DNA of 64,000 nt. Source: Glebionis coronaria. Its lineage: Eukaryota > Streptophyta > Magnoliopsida > Asterales > Asteraceae. The DNA lies in the NCBI GenBank assembly GCA_025667525.1, contig JANFOE010000191.1, forward strand, positions 620,001 to 684,000, in the 5' to 3' direction. A program made the position numbers and the translations under genes. Under the pieces are notes generated by a model. That model searched no databases, was not told where the DNA came from, and saw only the letters and a list, made by a program, of their open reading frames with translations. Shown here piece by piece: positions 39,847-52,073 of the stretch (position 1 is the stretch's first letter; every line of letters starts with the position of its first letter).

Positions 39847-41665
39847 TATTGAGGGGATCGAGTTGAGCTCATGACTCGGTAATAAAAAACGAGGTGCCTC
39901 GTGGGGGAGTCCCATGCTTATCCTATGTACATATTATCGCTTTCTAATGTAGTTAACGTATGGGGATTTGTGCCCTTCCAACCTTTGTTCCGTGGTTGTT
40001 TGTGAATTGTGGTTTTTAGATCATGATCTTCACGATTGGAGCCTCTCGTGTTCGTTTTATGGGAGCACTCGATCGTTTGCTTTGAAGACTTTCTCAATAT
40101 CCAAATGACATATCCTTTGATGTTCAAACCTTAGGTTTATAGCACACTTCATAAACGGCTATTAATTTAACGGTTACACCCTTTCCATGCTAGATTAGGC
40201 ATTCGACTACGTCTCTAGTATGGGGGTGTTTGCACCCCTAGACTCGAAACATTGAGGACAATGTTTAACTTTAGTATGGGGGGTGAATAGATACTTGCAT
40301 TGCCAAACCTTCACGCTTTCCAAAGTTTATCTTTTTGTTTATCGTTTTTGTTGCAAAATAAGGCTAAAAATGGCCAAATTTTAAAATTTTTCTCATGTTT
40401 TATAAGTGTTTGAAGACACGAATGTAGATTTTCCGATGGCGAGAATAAGAGTAATTTTTTACTCGACCGTGCGTGTTGAGCACTTAGCTTTGATTCCTTA
40501 ACTACACATTAGGCTAAGTCTCTTAAATGAGGACGAGAAATGATAGGGTTAATCATAAGTTACTATGCTAAACGTAGAGTACTCGTATTCTTTCAAAAAC
40601 TCATGTGTTCTCGTTATTTTCTTATTCTCCCTTCGCATGTAAATATTTTTTGCTTAATAAATATTGACTTAGCGGTTTAGTTAGGATTGTTGGGTTTCTA
40701 GTCTTTTCTAGTAGCTGACGTGTAATTAAATTGGGAAGACATTAAGGTATCACCAGCGTCACGGTTTTGAAGTATTGGCACCTAATAATCAAAAGCTTCA
40801 CCCAATAATAAGATTTCAAGTGCTCACCTAAATCTAGCAAACAATTTGAAGCCCCACAAGGCCGAAAAATCTATGCAAAATTGAAAGTGAATCAAGCCTT
40901 AATCTTCGAAGCTTTAAAGATCCAAAATTCGCCTTAGCGTGAGGATATACGTCTTTGGCTAATAAAACCACCGATGAGGCGGATAATAAAAGGCAAGGCA
41001 AGACCGAAGTCATAATAAAAGCTTCATGGCGAAGTTGAATAAAAGATGGAGGTAAACCAAAGATAATAAGGCCCTTCCATTAGGGGGCGTATAAAAGTCT
41101 TGGTAATAAGTCTCATGTTCAAAACCGTTATAAAACCGTGTTTATCGATTCTTCTTGTCAACTTATTTTTTTTGACATCATTGTCTATTAGGAGGGGTTA
41201 TTGATTTGATGGTCTTGGTTACACCGTTAGGACTCTATTTTTAGACCTAAATCTCTATTATCGCATAAGTCAAACAATGTATCCTCGTGAAACATTCAAG
41301 ACAAAATAAAATATAAGAGATACAACTTAGGAATAATGGGAGGATAAGTACATGATTAGGGCATATGAGTAGTGTTAGCATTACTAACTTATAATGACAA
41401 TGATCTCGTTACACGCTTGGCATGGAATTGGGGTGAAAATCGAGGACGATGAAATTATTTCTAACGAAGCATTCACGTGTTCTTATTCTATGAACCTAAA
41501 CGTCCCATTTTGTGATGAAAATCATACATTATGTCTAAAACGCAAGTAGTAGCAATAGTAGTAGTGTAGCTAGTTTATCATTCAATAAAAGTGAATAAAA
41601 ATGAATTTTGGAGGTGCTACGATACTTTATTCTAGTATTGCGTGAGGGCACGGCAATGGTTTAGT
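39847..41665 (+). other. 3' UTR of Athila-C with conserved hairpins
   Basis: Non-coding. Hairpin CGAGTT-N8-GACTCG at 39859-39878, GGGGTG-TTTG-CACCCC at 40223-40238, AAACATTG-AGGA-CAATGTTT at 40247-40266, followed by TTTAGTATGGGGGG. The same set is in NonAut-D and Athila-G. ACGAGG/CCTCGT follows the first hairpin. Nothing suggests an env gene. Confidence 0.72.
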
Positions 41666-41674
41666 ATGGGGGAG
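41666..41674 (+). other. Polypurine tract of Athila-C
   Basis: ATGGGGGAG directly before the 3' LTR TG at 41675. Confidence 0.85.
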
Positions 41675-44600
41675 TGATGAGACTGCTTTTATACATAGTC
41701 TCATCATCCAAATAGGGCTTAAAATGCATTAAATATCATCAAAATACCCAAATATATGCTTGTGTTTGTTGCTTGTGTAATTGAGGTACGGATATTGAGA
41801 AAATGACAAAAGATCACAATAATCGTATAAAAACGAACACGGGAAACGAAGCCGCACAATGAACCAAGCCCTAATGAAGAATTTTACAAAGAAAACCCTT
41901 GAAGATCTGAAGAATTATGAAGAAGGGTCCTCCAATATGGAAGAATTGACACTTTATACCCTTGTATCTTCATAATTACAAGTTTGGTCCCTAAAGGTTG
42001 TCAAAATTACAAAAAGGACCTTTAACTTTGAAGAATTGGCAAATTTAGTCCCTCCACTAAACTAAATTGTCAATATTGGTCCTCCAAGAAGTCAAAACCT
42101 TGAAGAGTGAAGACATGACAAGTTAAGCCCTTGAAGATTGAAGAAATTACAAAAATAGTCCTTATTTGAAGTTTGAAACTATGATGGGCCAAAGTCAGCA
42201 AGTTAGGGAAACTTAATAACAAAAGAAATGGACTTTTTAGCTATTATTTACAAAGTGAAGAAAACTTGGGAATTGAGGGACTGAAAGCATCAAACATCCA
42301 AACTCCCCTCACCCAATACCTACCCGCCACGTCACCCCACTTCCACTCCTCAACCAATCATATTGCACCTCCCTCCCACGTCAACAATCCACCCAAAATT
42401 AAATAATCAGTATTAACTAATTGTTTAAGTTTCCCTCTAAACACCCAATTCAAAAATTAATTACCCCCAAAACGGATTCAAACCCACCCTGCTAATCATC
42501 TTAATCCCATAAACCCTAAAACCTAACTCTCACAAATCAAAGGGGTTTTTGATGATTCCTTCTAGAAACATGATTAAGCAACCCCTAAACCAAACCCAAC
42601 TCCCAAAACGTCACCCTCATCACCTGGACCCCTCCCACATGGCTCCCCTGCTGCATAAGTCCAAGGATGTACAACCCAATCACTGGCTGAGGCTTAATGC
42701 TTGAAGACTACGCTCATTTGGACGCTTAGGATCACTTTCCACCAGCTGTAACATCCACAACAGTCCAACATCATCACATGGAGCTCTTGACCAAATTCAA
42801 AATTCGAATCTTCAAAAGGAATCAAAGGGCAAAACTAGAAACTCCTATTTAGGGTTTAGTTGTTCTTCTTTTCAGTTCTAGAATGTTTGTAAGCCTCTAT
42901 ATAAAGGCACATAGGTTTATATTTTCAAGTTGTTCTTGTTTTCTCTTTCCTTGGTCAAGCATTGTAAATCCCTTTCAAGTTAATGAAACTGGTGTTTGTT
43001 GTGACGAAAAAGAACAAGATCCATTTACTTTTCCATTGCATCTTTAAGTTTTGAAGTAGAAATCTCATTTTCAGTCCTTGTTCATTTATTGAAACTCAAG
43101 TTATTTAGTTCCTAAGTTACTGTCCAAGCTTTTTAAGTTGATCATATGAGCCTGATATTCTTGTTGAATATCAAGCTCAAGTGAAACTCAATTGGTTTGT
43201 TGATTTAGTTCTTGTTAAGATTTTCAGAAAACCAAAAAAAATCAGTTTTTTTTATTGTGTCAAATAAGCCATAAACAGCTTAACTGATAAGTTGGCTTAT
43301 TAGCTTATTTGACTTGTGAACAGGTCATTCTTTCTTGTTTACTCTCTTTCTTAGCAGGTTCATAAAAGCTCAACCATTTTGAAGAAATATTGGGTGTGTG
43401 TGTCACTTGTGACCACCACTAGCAATCTCTACTAGTTATCTTGTTCCAAAAAGCCATAAGCCCAGCTATAAGCTGATGGGAGATGGCATTGCTACCATAG
43501 TGGGGCCTGGATGTGGGTCCCACAAGGTATAAACCTTGAACTCATTGGTTTTCAAGTTTATATGTGATCTATGTGATTTTGTATGAAGCTTGTTTTTATG
43601 TGTTGAATCTGGTTGGTTTATGTTTATTTGATGATATTATGTATGTTAGAAGTGATTTAGGTCTGTTTTGTTAAGTTTCATAAGCTTGTCCTTTGTTAAT
43701 TCTCATTTTCAGAAAATTAAGGGGTGTTTGGATTAGGGTTTAAGTTGGGTTAAATGGCATAAACGTTGTTTAAAATCTTGTTTAAATCATCCATTAGGTT
43801 GTTATTAGGTGATATATGTATCTAGTTTTCAGTTTGGTAGGATTTTAAAAGGATATGTGTACTAAAATTGCATACAAGTGGTTAAAAATCAGTAAGTCCC
43901 TTTGTGACTGTTTTTGTTGAATTTGGTGCATCAAGTTGCTAAGGTTGTTAAAGTTTGGTATCATATAGGTTTATACTTAGCTTACATGTGATTTGGTAGA
44001 CTTGTTTGCAAGATTTGAGCATTTGAAAATCATTTTTGTGCAAGTTGCATCAGCAAATACTCACAGACCTATATAAGCCTAATCAGTAACATTCATATGC
44101 AATTTGTGCTTGAATTTTGTTAAGTGCTTGTGTTTTTGTGCTATATTTGACTCCCTACACTCAAACTGAGTGTAGGGTGCCCCCATTATCCATCAAACAG
44201 CAACAAATCTCATTGAACAAGCTCCTCTTGTTCTATCTTCACAAGTGAAGATACACTCTTTTGTGTTCATTAGTTATCTTGTAAATTGGGCAATTGTTTT
44301 GATTCTATAGGATTGATTCTAGCTTGTTTTTTTATTAAAAGTCTGTTTTAGATTAAGTTAAGGTCACTATAATTGAGTTTTTAAAGTTTAAAAAAAGAAA
44401 AAAAAAATTTTGTAAAAAGGACGTGGCCAGGACTCGAACCTGCGCCACTCCTCTCACACTCCAACGTGATAACCAGTTGCCCTAGGGTCTTTGACTGGTT
44501 ATCACTTGGATCTTTTATTACTTAAGGAGTATTTGTTTTTGGCTTATTTAACTTAACAGCTCAGTTATAAGCTGATTTCAGCTTATTCCTTTTAGATTTT

Positions 44601-45691
44601 TACAACCTAGCATTTTTCCTTTGTACTTATTTGGGTTTAGGACTTTTTGGTTAAAAAAAATTATTTTTCACGTGTTTAATTAATTTACTAGGATTATTTT
44701 GAGTTTAAATTTTGAAAAGTAAATAAAAAATAGGAAAAGGTATTTTAAAAATCTGGAAAAATAGTTTTTAGGTTTTTAACTATATTTTTGAGGTTTACAG
44801 CCATTAAAGTTTTCATTTTAGCTAATTTTTTGATTTTATATGATTTTAGGGTTTTTAACCAACTTTGGAATTTAATATAAAATTATTAAAAATGTTTTGG
44901 AAACTTTTGATTACATTTCTGTCTTAGTTATATTATTCTAGATTTTTGGTAATTTTTTAGAATTTTTTTATAAACTTTGAATATTTTTTGAATATTTTAA
45001 TATTATTTTATTATTAAAAATTAAAATTCTGATTTTTTAAGTTTTTACATTTTTCCTAGATTGTAGACACTTAATTAGGAATTTTGTAATTTTCCAAATA
45101 TTTTAGGGCTTTTAATTATTTTCTAGAATTAATTTAAGTTTTAATTGATTTTAATAGTTTTTAAGTGTTTAAAAATAGTTTTATTTGGTTTTAAAATTTT
45201 TAAAAATACTTTTTAGCTTAATTAGGTTATTTTTGAGGTTTACAAACTTTTAAATCTTGTTTGGGACTTTTTAATAATTAATTTTGATTTTTAGGGTTTT
45301 AATTAGCATTAAAAAGTCATTATCTAATTAACTAAAAGGTTTTAGCAAGTTTGGATTTTTTGTAAACTCTTAGAATATTATTGTGGATTTTTAGTAATTT
45401 TTAGGAATTTTTAGGATAAAATTTTAATTTTTGCACTTTTTACGGTTTTACGTGATCGACCTTTTCGTCTTATTGTAATTCGTCATCGTAACCGTCATTC
45501 TCTTCTAATCTCATTTCTATTTATTCTTTCTCAAAAGTATAATCACAAAGATAATCATTTCAATACACACACACCAACCCTCCTTGAGAACGAACTCATT
45601 TTAGGGTCATTTACGCACGGTTTTCCTAAATCGTCGCGCTTACCCTATTTGTTGCTCTTTTCCTAAAGGGTATACAAAAACTCAACCATCA
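41675..45691 (+). repeat. 3' LTR of Athila-C, 4017 bp
   Basis: Colinear with 19297-23323, with scattered substitutions and a 9-bp deletion in the early part. It carries the hairpin at 44153-44177 and the tRNA-like segment with the 12-bp inverted repeat at 44430-44505. It ends CAACCATCA. Confidence 0.96.
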
Positions 45692-45696
45692 CCTGC
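45692..45696 (+). repeat. Target site duplication of Athila-C, right copy (CCTGC)
   Basis: CCTGC after the LTR CA, identical to 19292-19296. Confidence 0.95.
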
Positions 45697-47483
45697 TTAT
45701 GATCCAACTGCTGAATTCCTTATGTTTGATCATCCTGCCCAAACCAACTTTGATCTTTTGCCAAGGGGGGATGATTATGCTCAACAAAGCCTGAACATCC
45801 ATAATCTTCAGCCTGTTCATCATCAATCAGATATTCAACGCCTATCAAGAAAGTTGGATGTTATCAAGTCTAGGATGCCATTGTCACAGAGTTCCCTGCT
45901 CTCTTTCATGAACATGAGTTAACAATGCACAGAGAGTTTGAAGTTGTTCGTAGCAGGCAATATCGTCATACAAACTTCATCATTAATCGTGTTTAGGGCA
46001 ACACAAATGGAAATTGAAACCTTCTACTGAAGATTGCCAGAGCTTCAAGGACAAGGCAACGTGATATGGATGCATCTGTTGAACAGATTGCAAGACACTT
46101 TCAGGCACGTTCATCCAAACGTCTGAAGAGACAGGCTGAACGTGAGGGGGAGAAGGAAAAGGTAATTAACCTTGAATCTGCCAAACAAGGCTCAACTTCT
46201 GCTGATAACACCATTTCTTCACCTGTCCCCCTTCAAGTCATCACACCTGTTATCATACCTGATGATGAGGATAACACTAAGGGGGAGCAACAGAATAATG
46301 ATGGAGTTGATTCATCAAAGTCCCTGACTTTGGTTAACACCAGCGAGTCCGAGGATGATGGTGAACTAGCTGCCAAGAAGCTAAAGTTTACTGTTAGCTC
46401 CCTACCCAAGGCAATACAAACTCAAGCTCAGACAGCGTTTATCAAAAGAGATGAGGAGCTGAAAAACATGAGTATGGAATCCTCTGTCTTGAAGAAAGGA
46501 AAGGAGATAGTTTTGGTTGACACAGATACCAAACTAAAGAAGATAGCTGCGATGCTAGAGACAGGAGGATCCACCACAGACCTTTCCCAATTTTCAACCT
46601 TCACACCTTCCAATGAGAATCTCTTAACACCTGAAGAGATAGAGAAACAGGCTGAGGAATTCAAAAGGCTAAATGAAATCAAGAAAGCCAAGGAGCTAAA
46701 TGAGGCAACTCTGAGGAAGATGACTCCACCTGAAAAGGAGAAGTAGAGACAAAGGTTGAAGGAAATGGAAGCTAAACGCACAGAGGCACTAATAAAAGTT
46801 AAAGCTGATTATGATGCCTGCGTTAACAATAGGTATGCACCTGGCAAGATAACCAAGTTCAAATACACAATTCACAAGTCCACCAACATACCACAAATGA
46901 TTTTGTGGAGAGACAACCAACAGGGTAATATGAATGTATTTGAGGACTTCAGGTTAAAGAAACTTGGGTTATCTGAATGGTTTGAAGAGCCTTGGCTGCC
47001 AAAAGAACTGGTCAGGCAAATTTCCTTCTGCTTAAAACTCTTAAGGCTAAGTTCACCTGGATCAAAGAAACAGTAGCCAAACTCAAAATAGATCCCCCAC
47101 CATAGCTGTTTGAACAAGAACCCCCAAAGTCTGGCAAGAAAAGAAGAAGGGTTTCTCAACTGGTTAAGGAAACCTTTGTCACAGATGATGTTCAAGTGGA
47201 TGGAATGCACAGGTATTTGACCCTACCAAATGGAATCGTTGGCCCTGTTGATGGTCAGACCTACACAGAGCCTGAAAGAGGTATGGCCTTCATGAACAGA
47301 GCTTGCCAGTATGCATTCCAAAGAGAAGATGAGCTTGGCTTAGCATCAACAATTCAGCTGCTTTGTCTTAAAAAAGGACTCAAGATTAACTCAGAGTATT
47401 CCAAAGTTTTTGCACAAGCTTTACAGGCAGAATTGGATACTAGAACAGACATCGTTGAAGCTGAAGAAAAGATTCAAAGATGA
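45697..47483 (+). pseudogene. ORF3 of Copia-B, distal part
   Basis: Continues ORF3 after Athila-C. First segment to 45922 (ends FMNMS), then a frameshift. 46066-46746 is a Lys/Glu/Ser-rich stretch with coiled-coil character near EEIEKQAEEFKRLNEIKKAK and a TAG at 46744. The same frame goes on to 47076 (KITKFKYTIHKSTNIPQ), then a shift to 47196-47483 (PNGIVGPVDGQTYTEPERG; ELDTRTDIVEAEEKIQR). The layout is an N-terminal domain, a low-complexity acidic centre and a charged C-terminal part, as in the Copia-A ORF3. Function is unknown; the gene is broken. Confidence 0.75.
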
Positions 47484-47682
47484 TGACTATTGAAGAACTT
47501 CACAGCTCAATTTTACCTTTATATTTTATTTCACTTTTGTAATGTACTTGTAATTTTCTTTTAGTATGAATAAAATCATGAGGTATGTTTGTTTAGATCT
47601 GTTATGAGTAAGAAGAAGTTGTTATCTCACTTACCTTAACTTAGTTAGATCTAGCTATATTTATGTTTAAATAGGGGGAGAT
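47484..47682 (+). other. 3' non-coding end and polypurine tract of Copia-B
   Basis: A/T-rich; the purine tract ATAGGGGGAGA (about 47671-47681) lies before the LTR TG at 47683. Confidence 0.75.
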
Positions 47683-48412
47683 TGTTGGGAATCTAAGTTT
47701 GTTAGATTCCCTACATCATAGATTTAAACACAAATTAAGCTGTTAGATAGTCACTTGCATGTGCCTAGGAGGCAGGCAAGCATCGCAAGACTCACAGAGA
47801 TCCAAGTCTCTGTGAGCAACCTCAGAGGAGTCCATGTCAGAGACATTGTCAAGGAAGTCAAAGATTACTTGAAGACATACTCGTTGGCTGTGATGGATAA
47901 CAACCAAGATGTATCAGGGACTCTGAGGGGTTGAGGGTTAACAGGGGTGGCAATACCCTGTTAACACTCAACACACTTTGGACATGCCATTTGTGTGTAC
48001 GAGACAATGAAGAAAAAGTAAACTGTTTCAAGATCTGTTTCCTTAAATCATTATGGCAGACTACCAAGAATAGAAGAGCATCTTGTGACAGATGTCTGAA
48101 AAGTGAATGTCTTGTGTAGTCACCATCAACTAGTACTTAGGTCAACCTCGTATCACTATAAATAGGATGTGTAGCCCAGCATTAATGTTTAACACTTTGA
48201 GAATATTCACACCATTAATGCTTAGAAATTATTGAATCAAACAGCTGTGACTGTATTCATAAGTTAGGGTTTTTAGTTGTTTCAAGTGTGCACAACACAT
48301 TGTCATCAAACGGTGTTATCCATAACACTTGTAATTCTTTATTATACAATAATAAGATTACGTTTGAAAAGTAATAACTTGTGTTGATTAGTTAAGTTTA
48401 GTGTTTCTAGCA
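47683..48412 (+). repeat. 3' LTR of Copia-B, about 730 bp
   Basis: It begins TGTTGGGAATCTAAG after the polypurine tract, close to the Copia-A LTR start. TATAAATA is at 48157-48164. The end is uncertain because the 5' LTR is outside. I place it at CTAGCA (48412), because the TATA-to-end distance then equals that of Copia-A. Confidence 0.7.
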
Positions 48413-48447
48413 TTGATTAGGGACTTTCATATTATCTTCTAAGACTT

Positions 48448-48838
48448 ATTGCGAGATTAGATGGAAAAAACATTGCGAGATAGAGTGAAAATTTTTTTTT
48501 GCTAAATTCTGCTCACTAATATTGCGAGATTAATGAAAAAATTGCGAAATGTTCTGTCAAATATTACGAGATTCTTGAATTAAAATTATTGCGAAATTTT
48601 TCATATGAAACTTATTGTGAGATTTTTTTTCTTGATAAATATTGCAAGATTTTACAAAGGACAATATTGCGATATTTTTTCTTAGAAAAGTATTGCGAGA
48701 TTTTTCATCAAAAACTACTGCGAAATTTTTCATAGAATATATTATTGCGAAATCTTTCACAGACAAGTTTTTTGTCAAATTTTTTCATACAAAAATTATT
48801 GCGAGATTTTCATAAGAAATATTGCGAGATTTCATCAT
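48448..48838 (+). repeat. Degenerate TTGCGA[GA]ATT array, about 15 copies
   Basis: Words like ATTGCGAGATT(TTTC) begin at 48451, 48475, 48524, 48544, 48591, 48695, 48747, 48801 and 48824, with weaker copies between, 20-27 bp apart. Spacers are A/T-rich. The core word is like that in the NonAut-D LTR array. The array ends where the Del-F LTR begins. Confidence 0.8.
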
Positions 48839-51641
48839 TGTGAGACCCCGACCCTAATGTCATTATTTAATCCTAATTTTACGACCGATTTTGATTTTTT
48901 TGAGAATTTAAGTACTAATATTATTTGACGGTTTAAGTTGAAACCAGTGATTTGAGGCTTTATTTAATATTTTAACGATTTGAGAGAACCGTAAGTGATC
49001 GAGATGCCGTTGGATGCCCAAATATTTACTTTTAATATCGATCGTATCGAAATTTGATATTTTTGATGATTTTTGTTTTATTACGTATTAAGTCGAGTCG
49101 GAACCTTACCATTGCTTTTCGTGTGCGGTTAAATCTTTGAAAATGTATTTATATTGAACGAGATTTTAATTTTTATGAAGCCATGATGAAACCCGACTCC
49201 CACAACTATGAAAAACCAATTAGTTAACTCATTCACGCTCTTTAAATTCATTTTGCAAAAAGGGCCAAAATAAGACTATATTTACAATTTTCACCCCACC
49301 CCATTATATATAAACTTATTTTTTTCACATATACTCATTTTTCACATCCAAAAATTTTTCCTCCCCTCTCTTTTCTCTCTACCCCACGGCTACCCATCAC
49401 CACCACCAAATCCACCTGAAAATTTGATTTTGGAAAATCTAATCAAATACCCATGTTTCTAACATCAAGATAAGTAAATCCCACCAGTAAAATAAAACAT
49501 GCAACAACATTTTTTTCGATCTAATTATTGATAGATTTTGAGAAATACTATGATCTGATCTAATTCAATCATTAGGTTTGTCTTTAATTGTGTTTAGGAA
49601 CCTCCATTTGGAATATTAAAGCTATTGGAAAGGATTTTGTTGGTGTTCTTCATCCCTAAAACCCACGGCACCAAGGGGGGGTTTGGTTTTGGACTTTGAT
49701 CTTTATTTCTTGTGGGTATGTGTTTATATCCATGTTTCTTTTGTTTTTAATTTATTTAATCATATTACGTATATGATTTTTAAATGGGTTTTTATTAAAG
49801 ATTGTTCATACAAGTGATTAGTTGTGTTAGGAATGTTTTAGGATGTTTGTATAGTGTTATAATAGGTGTAGGTATTGATGAAATTAATTGGAGAGATGAT
49901 TTGTTATGGTTTTGAAAGAGGTGTTTTAGACCAGATTGTTTAAGTGGTATTTTCGTGGTCTTATGTCTAAGTCAAGTTTATGGTTATAGGATATAGTTGT
50001 AGCGATCGTCGAGACGCTCGTTTTGATATAAGATAGAGTTTTTAACTCCAAACGAGTTAAAAGTTACATAGGTTTGAATATTCGTGTACCAGGAGGCGAA
50101 TGTCGAGACAATCCGAATTTGTGTTCGATATTAGGTCAAATCTCGGGGACTATAAGTGGAGTTTTAAAAATTATTGAGGGCTGTTCTTTACCTCTAAACC
50201 TGGAGTCTTGGGTCTATTTTCAAACTTAGGAGTCGGATTTACAAATGGTATTGGTTAAGTTAGTCAAAATGGTTTTACAGTGTAAGGGTAAAAATCTGTC
50301 TGAGTTTTCAAGGTTGGAAATGTGTTGGGCAGCGAGAATTAAAAATAAATTCTTTTTATTAAAATTTTTATGAGATTTATACATGATGTAAGTGAGGTCT
50401 ACAGAGAGTTTCATAAAAATTCATGATGTTTAAGTAGGGGAAAACATCCCGTACATTCGGTATGTACCGGCAGAATGGTTTTTGCAACGTTTGTTTTAAT
50501 AATGTAGTATAATAGAAGCGTCTAGTAAATATCACTTGTGTGTATTATTGGTATGTGTTTAAAGAGGTTTTGAGTGAGTTTAATTGTTGATACTAAGTAC
50601 ATTTTGGGACTTGGGTACGTTGATTTATTTCGCGCCTTGTTCGCTAGGTGTTGGTTTTGAGTTTCATGGGCATCCTTATCGTCGGAAATCGTCATCTCTA
50701 CCACTAGCTTTGCATATCATCTAAGGTGAGTCTATATCCTTGCTTTATATTTGTTTTAAATGATTTTAACCCGTGAGGGGGATACATGCTATTTGAAATA
50801 AATAAAACACAAGTCATGAATGATTGTTTGGACCCGAATGTTGTTTGGATTGTATTAACTACCTTGTTGCTAAAGGCCCTAATTTCATGAACCGTTAACT
50901 ATTGTCTTGCCCTTGTGTGGGTTAGAAATAGCCACATATACAATTGATAGTACTATGGGGTTGAGGACCCTATCCGAGACGAGAGCTAGTACATTGAGTA
51001 CCCTCTGCGGACGGATAACTTGTGATAGGAGATAAGGTATAAATCTGGCAACCAATACCTTAAGAGGGGCAATGGTTTTACTTTGATCATTCCGACAGAT
51101 GTGGCGCGGGTGATTAAGTTAATGGGTCGGTGTCATGAGCTTAAATACAATCAATTAGCTTTGCTAAATATGAAATACTTGAATAATAGATTATGAGTAC
51201 GACAATGCTATTGAATGATCATGATTGATTTTTAATTGTGTTTAAACTGTGATTTGATAAACCTATAGATTCGCTCAACCGTTGTGTTGACATGTTTTAA
51301 GCATGTATTTCAGGTAATCAAGATTGATAGCAGCGGAGCGTGCATGGAGGGAGTTGGTGCTTTATTGGTCTAAAATTTTGGATTTCCTTCCCTTTTTATC
51401 AATTATTTATTGTCATGTCTTGGTAAAAGCTTGTTGTGTTGGTTGAGATCTTTGGGGACAAGTAACGCTACTCTGATGGAAACTTATTTTGGGTTGGAAA
51501 TGTATTAGACAATGGATGTAAATATGCTTTTATGTTTACTTAAACGTCTCTTTTGAGGTCGTTTTCTATGATTGTGTGTGATGTGCTATGAAGTAACGCC
51601 CAAAGTGGTATTCTGCTGCGTGTTAATTTGGGGGTGTTATA
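48839..51641 (+). repeat. 5' LTR of Del-F, about 2.8 kb
   Basis: It begins TGTGAGACCCCGACC and ends GGGGGTGTTATA, just before a primer-like site. CCCC/GGGG-rich termini and this length are typical of Del/Tekay chromoviruses. A TATA box was not clearly identified. Lineage is inferred, since no coding sequence of F is in the window. Confidence 0.65.
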
Positions 51642-52073
51642 GATTGGTATTCAGAGCCACAAGTTATAGAGAACTAGGTAGATTTTTGAAAACCTATACT
51701 ATAACTTTTGGTGTGTCGTAAAAAGTTTTTAAAGCACGCAACTACTCTGCATGGCTCCGGTAAGATTTCTTTTAGCATTACTTTATGATTTAGATGTATC
51801 CCTCAAAACTGATATGAATTCCCTAGTATTAAGTAAGTAAATACTATGATAATATATTGAGATACATTGTTGTGTACGTCAGTACTTATCATCGTAATTT
51901 GCAATTTTTGTAAGACTATCTTATAGGTTGCATTTAATTGGCATACGTGCTACGTTGCATTGCATGGCAACAATGCGTTATGATCCTACGTGTATGTAGG
52001 AATGATTGTATGTATAGGTATGTATATACTATGGTATTTAAAAGCATTCACTACTACAAAAAGTAGAATACGT
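51642..52073 (+). mobile_element. Del-F internal start, cut by Athila-G
   Basis: TGGTATTCAGAGC (51645-51657) is the initiator tRNA-Met primer site with one extra T. The rest is leader sequence with an ATGGCTCCGG near 51752 that soon meets a stop. The element breaks at 52073, where the Athila-G LTR begins. Confidence 0.65.

Larger units (their letters stand above)
19297..45691 (+). mobile_element. Athila-C: Ty3/gypsy Athila-type element with two nested insertions
   Basis: LTRs of 4027 bp (19297-23323) and 4017 bp (41675-45691), both TGATGAGAC...CAACCATCA, flanked by the 5-bp repeat CCTGC. A tRNA-Asp-type primer site follows the 5' LTR and a purine tract ATGGGGGAG precedes the 3' LTR. Gene order is gag, protease, RT, RNase H, integrase (gypsy order). 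No env ORF is present. The LTRs differ by a few percent by eye, more than those of the two nested elements. NonAut-D sits in the leader and NonAut-E in RT. Without them the element is about 16.4 kb. Confidence 0.96.
11305..48412 (+). mobile_element. Copia-B: SIRE-type Ty1/copia element, decayed, 5' end off the left edge
   Basis: Plus-strand copia element: gag (cut by Copia-A), protease, integrase, RT, RNase H, a long ORF3, polypurine tract and 3' LTR. Athila-C (19297-45691 plus one target copy) interrupts ORF3. Removing C gives an in-frame junction, and the 5-bp repeat CCTGC flanks the insertion. All genes carry several stops and frameshifts, so B is old and dead. The 5' LTR and the N-terminal half of gag would lie left of Copia-A, outside the window. 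Confidence 0.9.

Noticed and set aside
39918..41640. env gene of Athila-C
   Set aside because: No frame longer than about 70 codons between integrase and the polypurine tract.
48557..48778. 73-codon minus frame in the TTGCGA array
   Set aside because: It is a translation of the repeat itself (repeated KSRN/KNFAI-like words).
49000..51600. Host gene in the Del-F LTR region
   Set aside because: Short frames only; no exon-like coding signal, and the ends fit an LTR.
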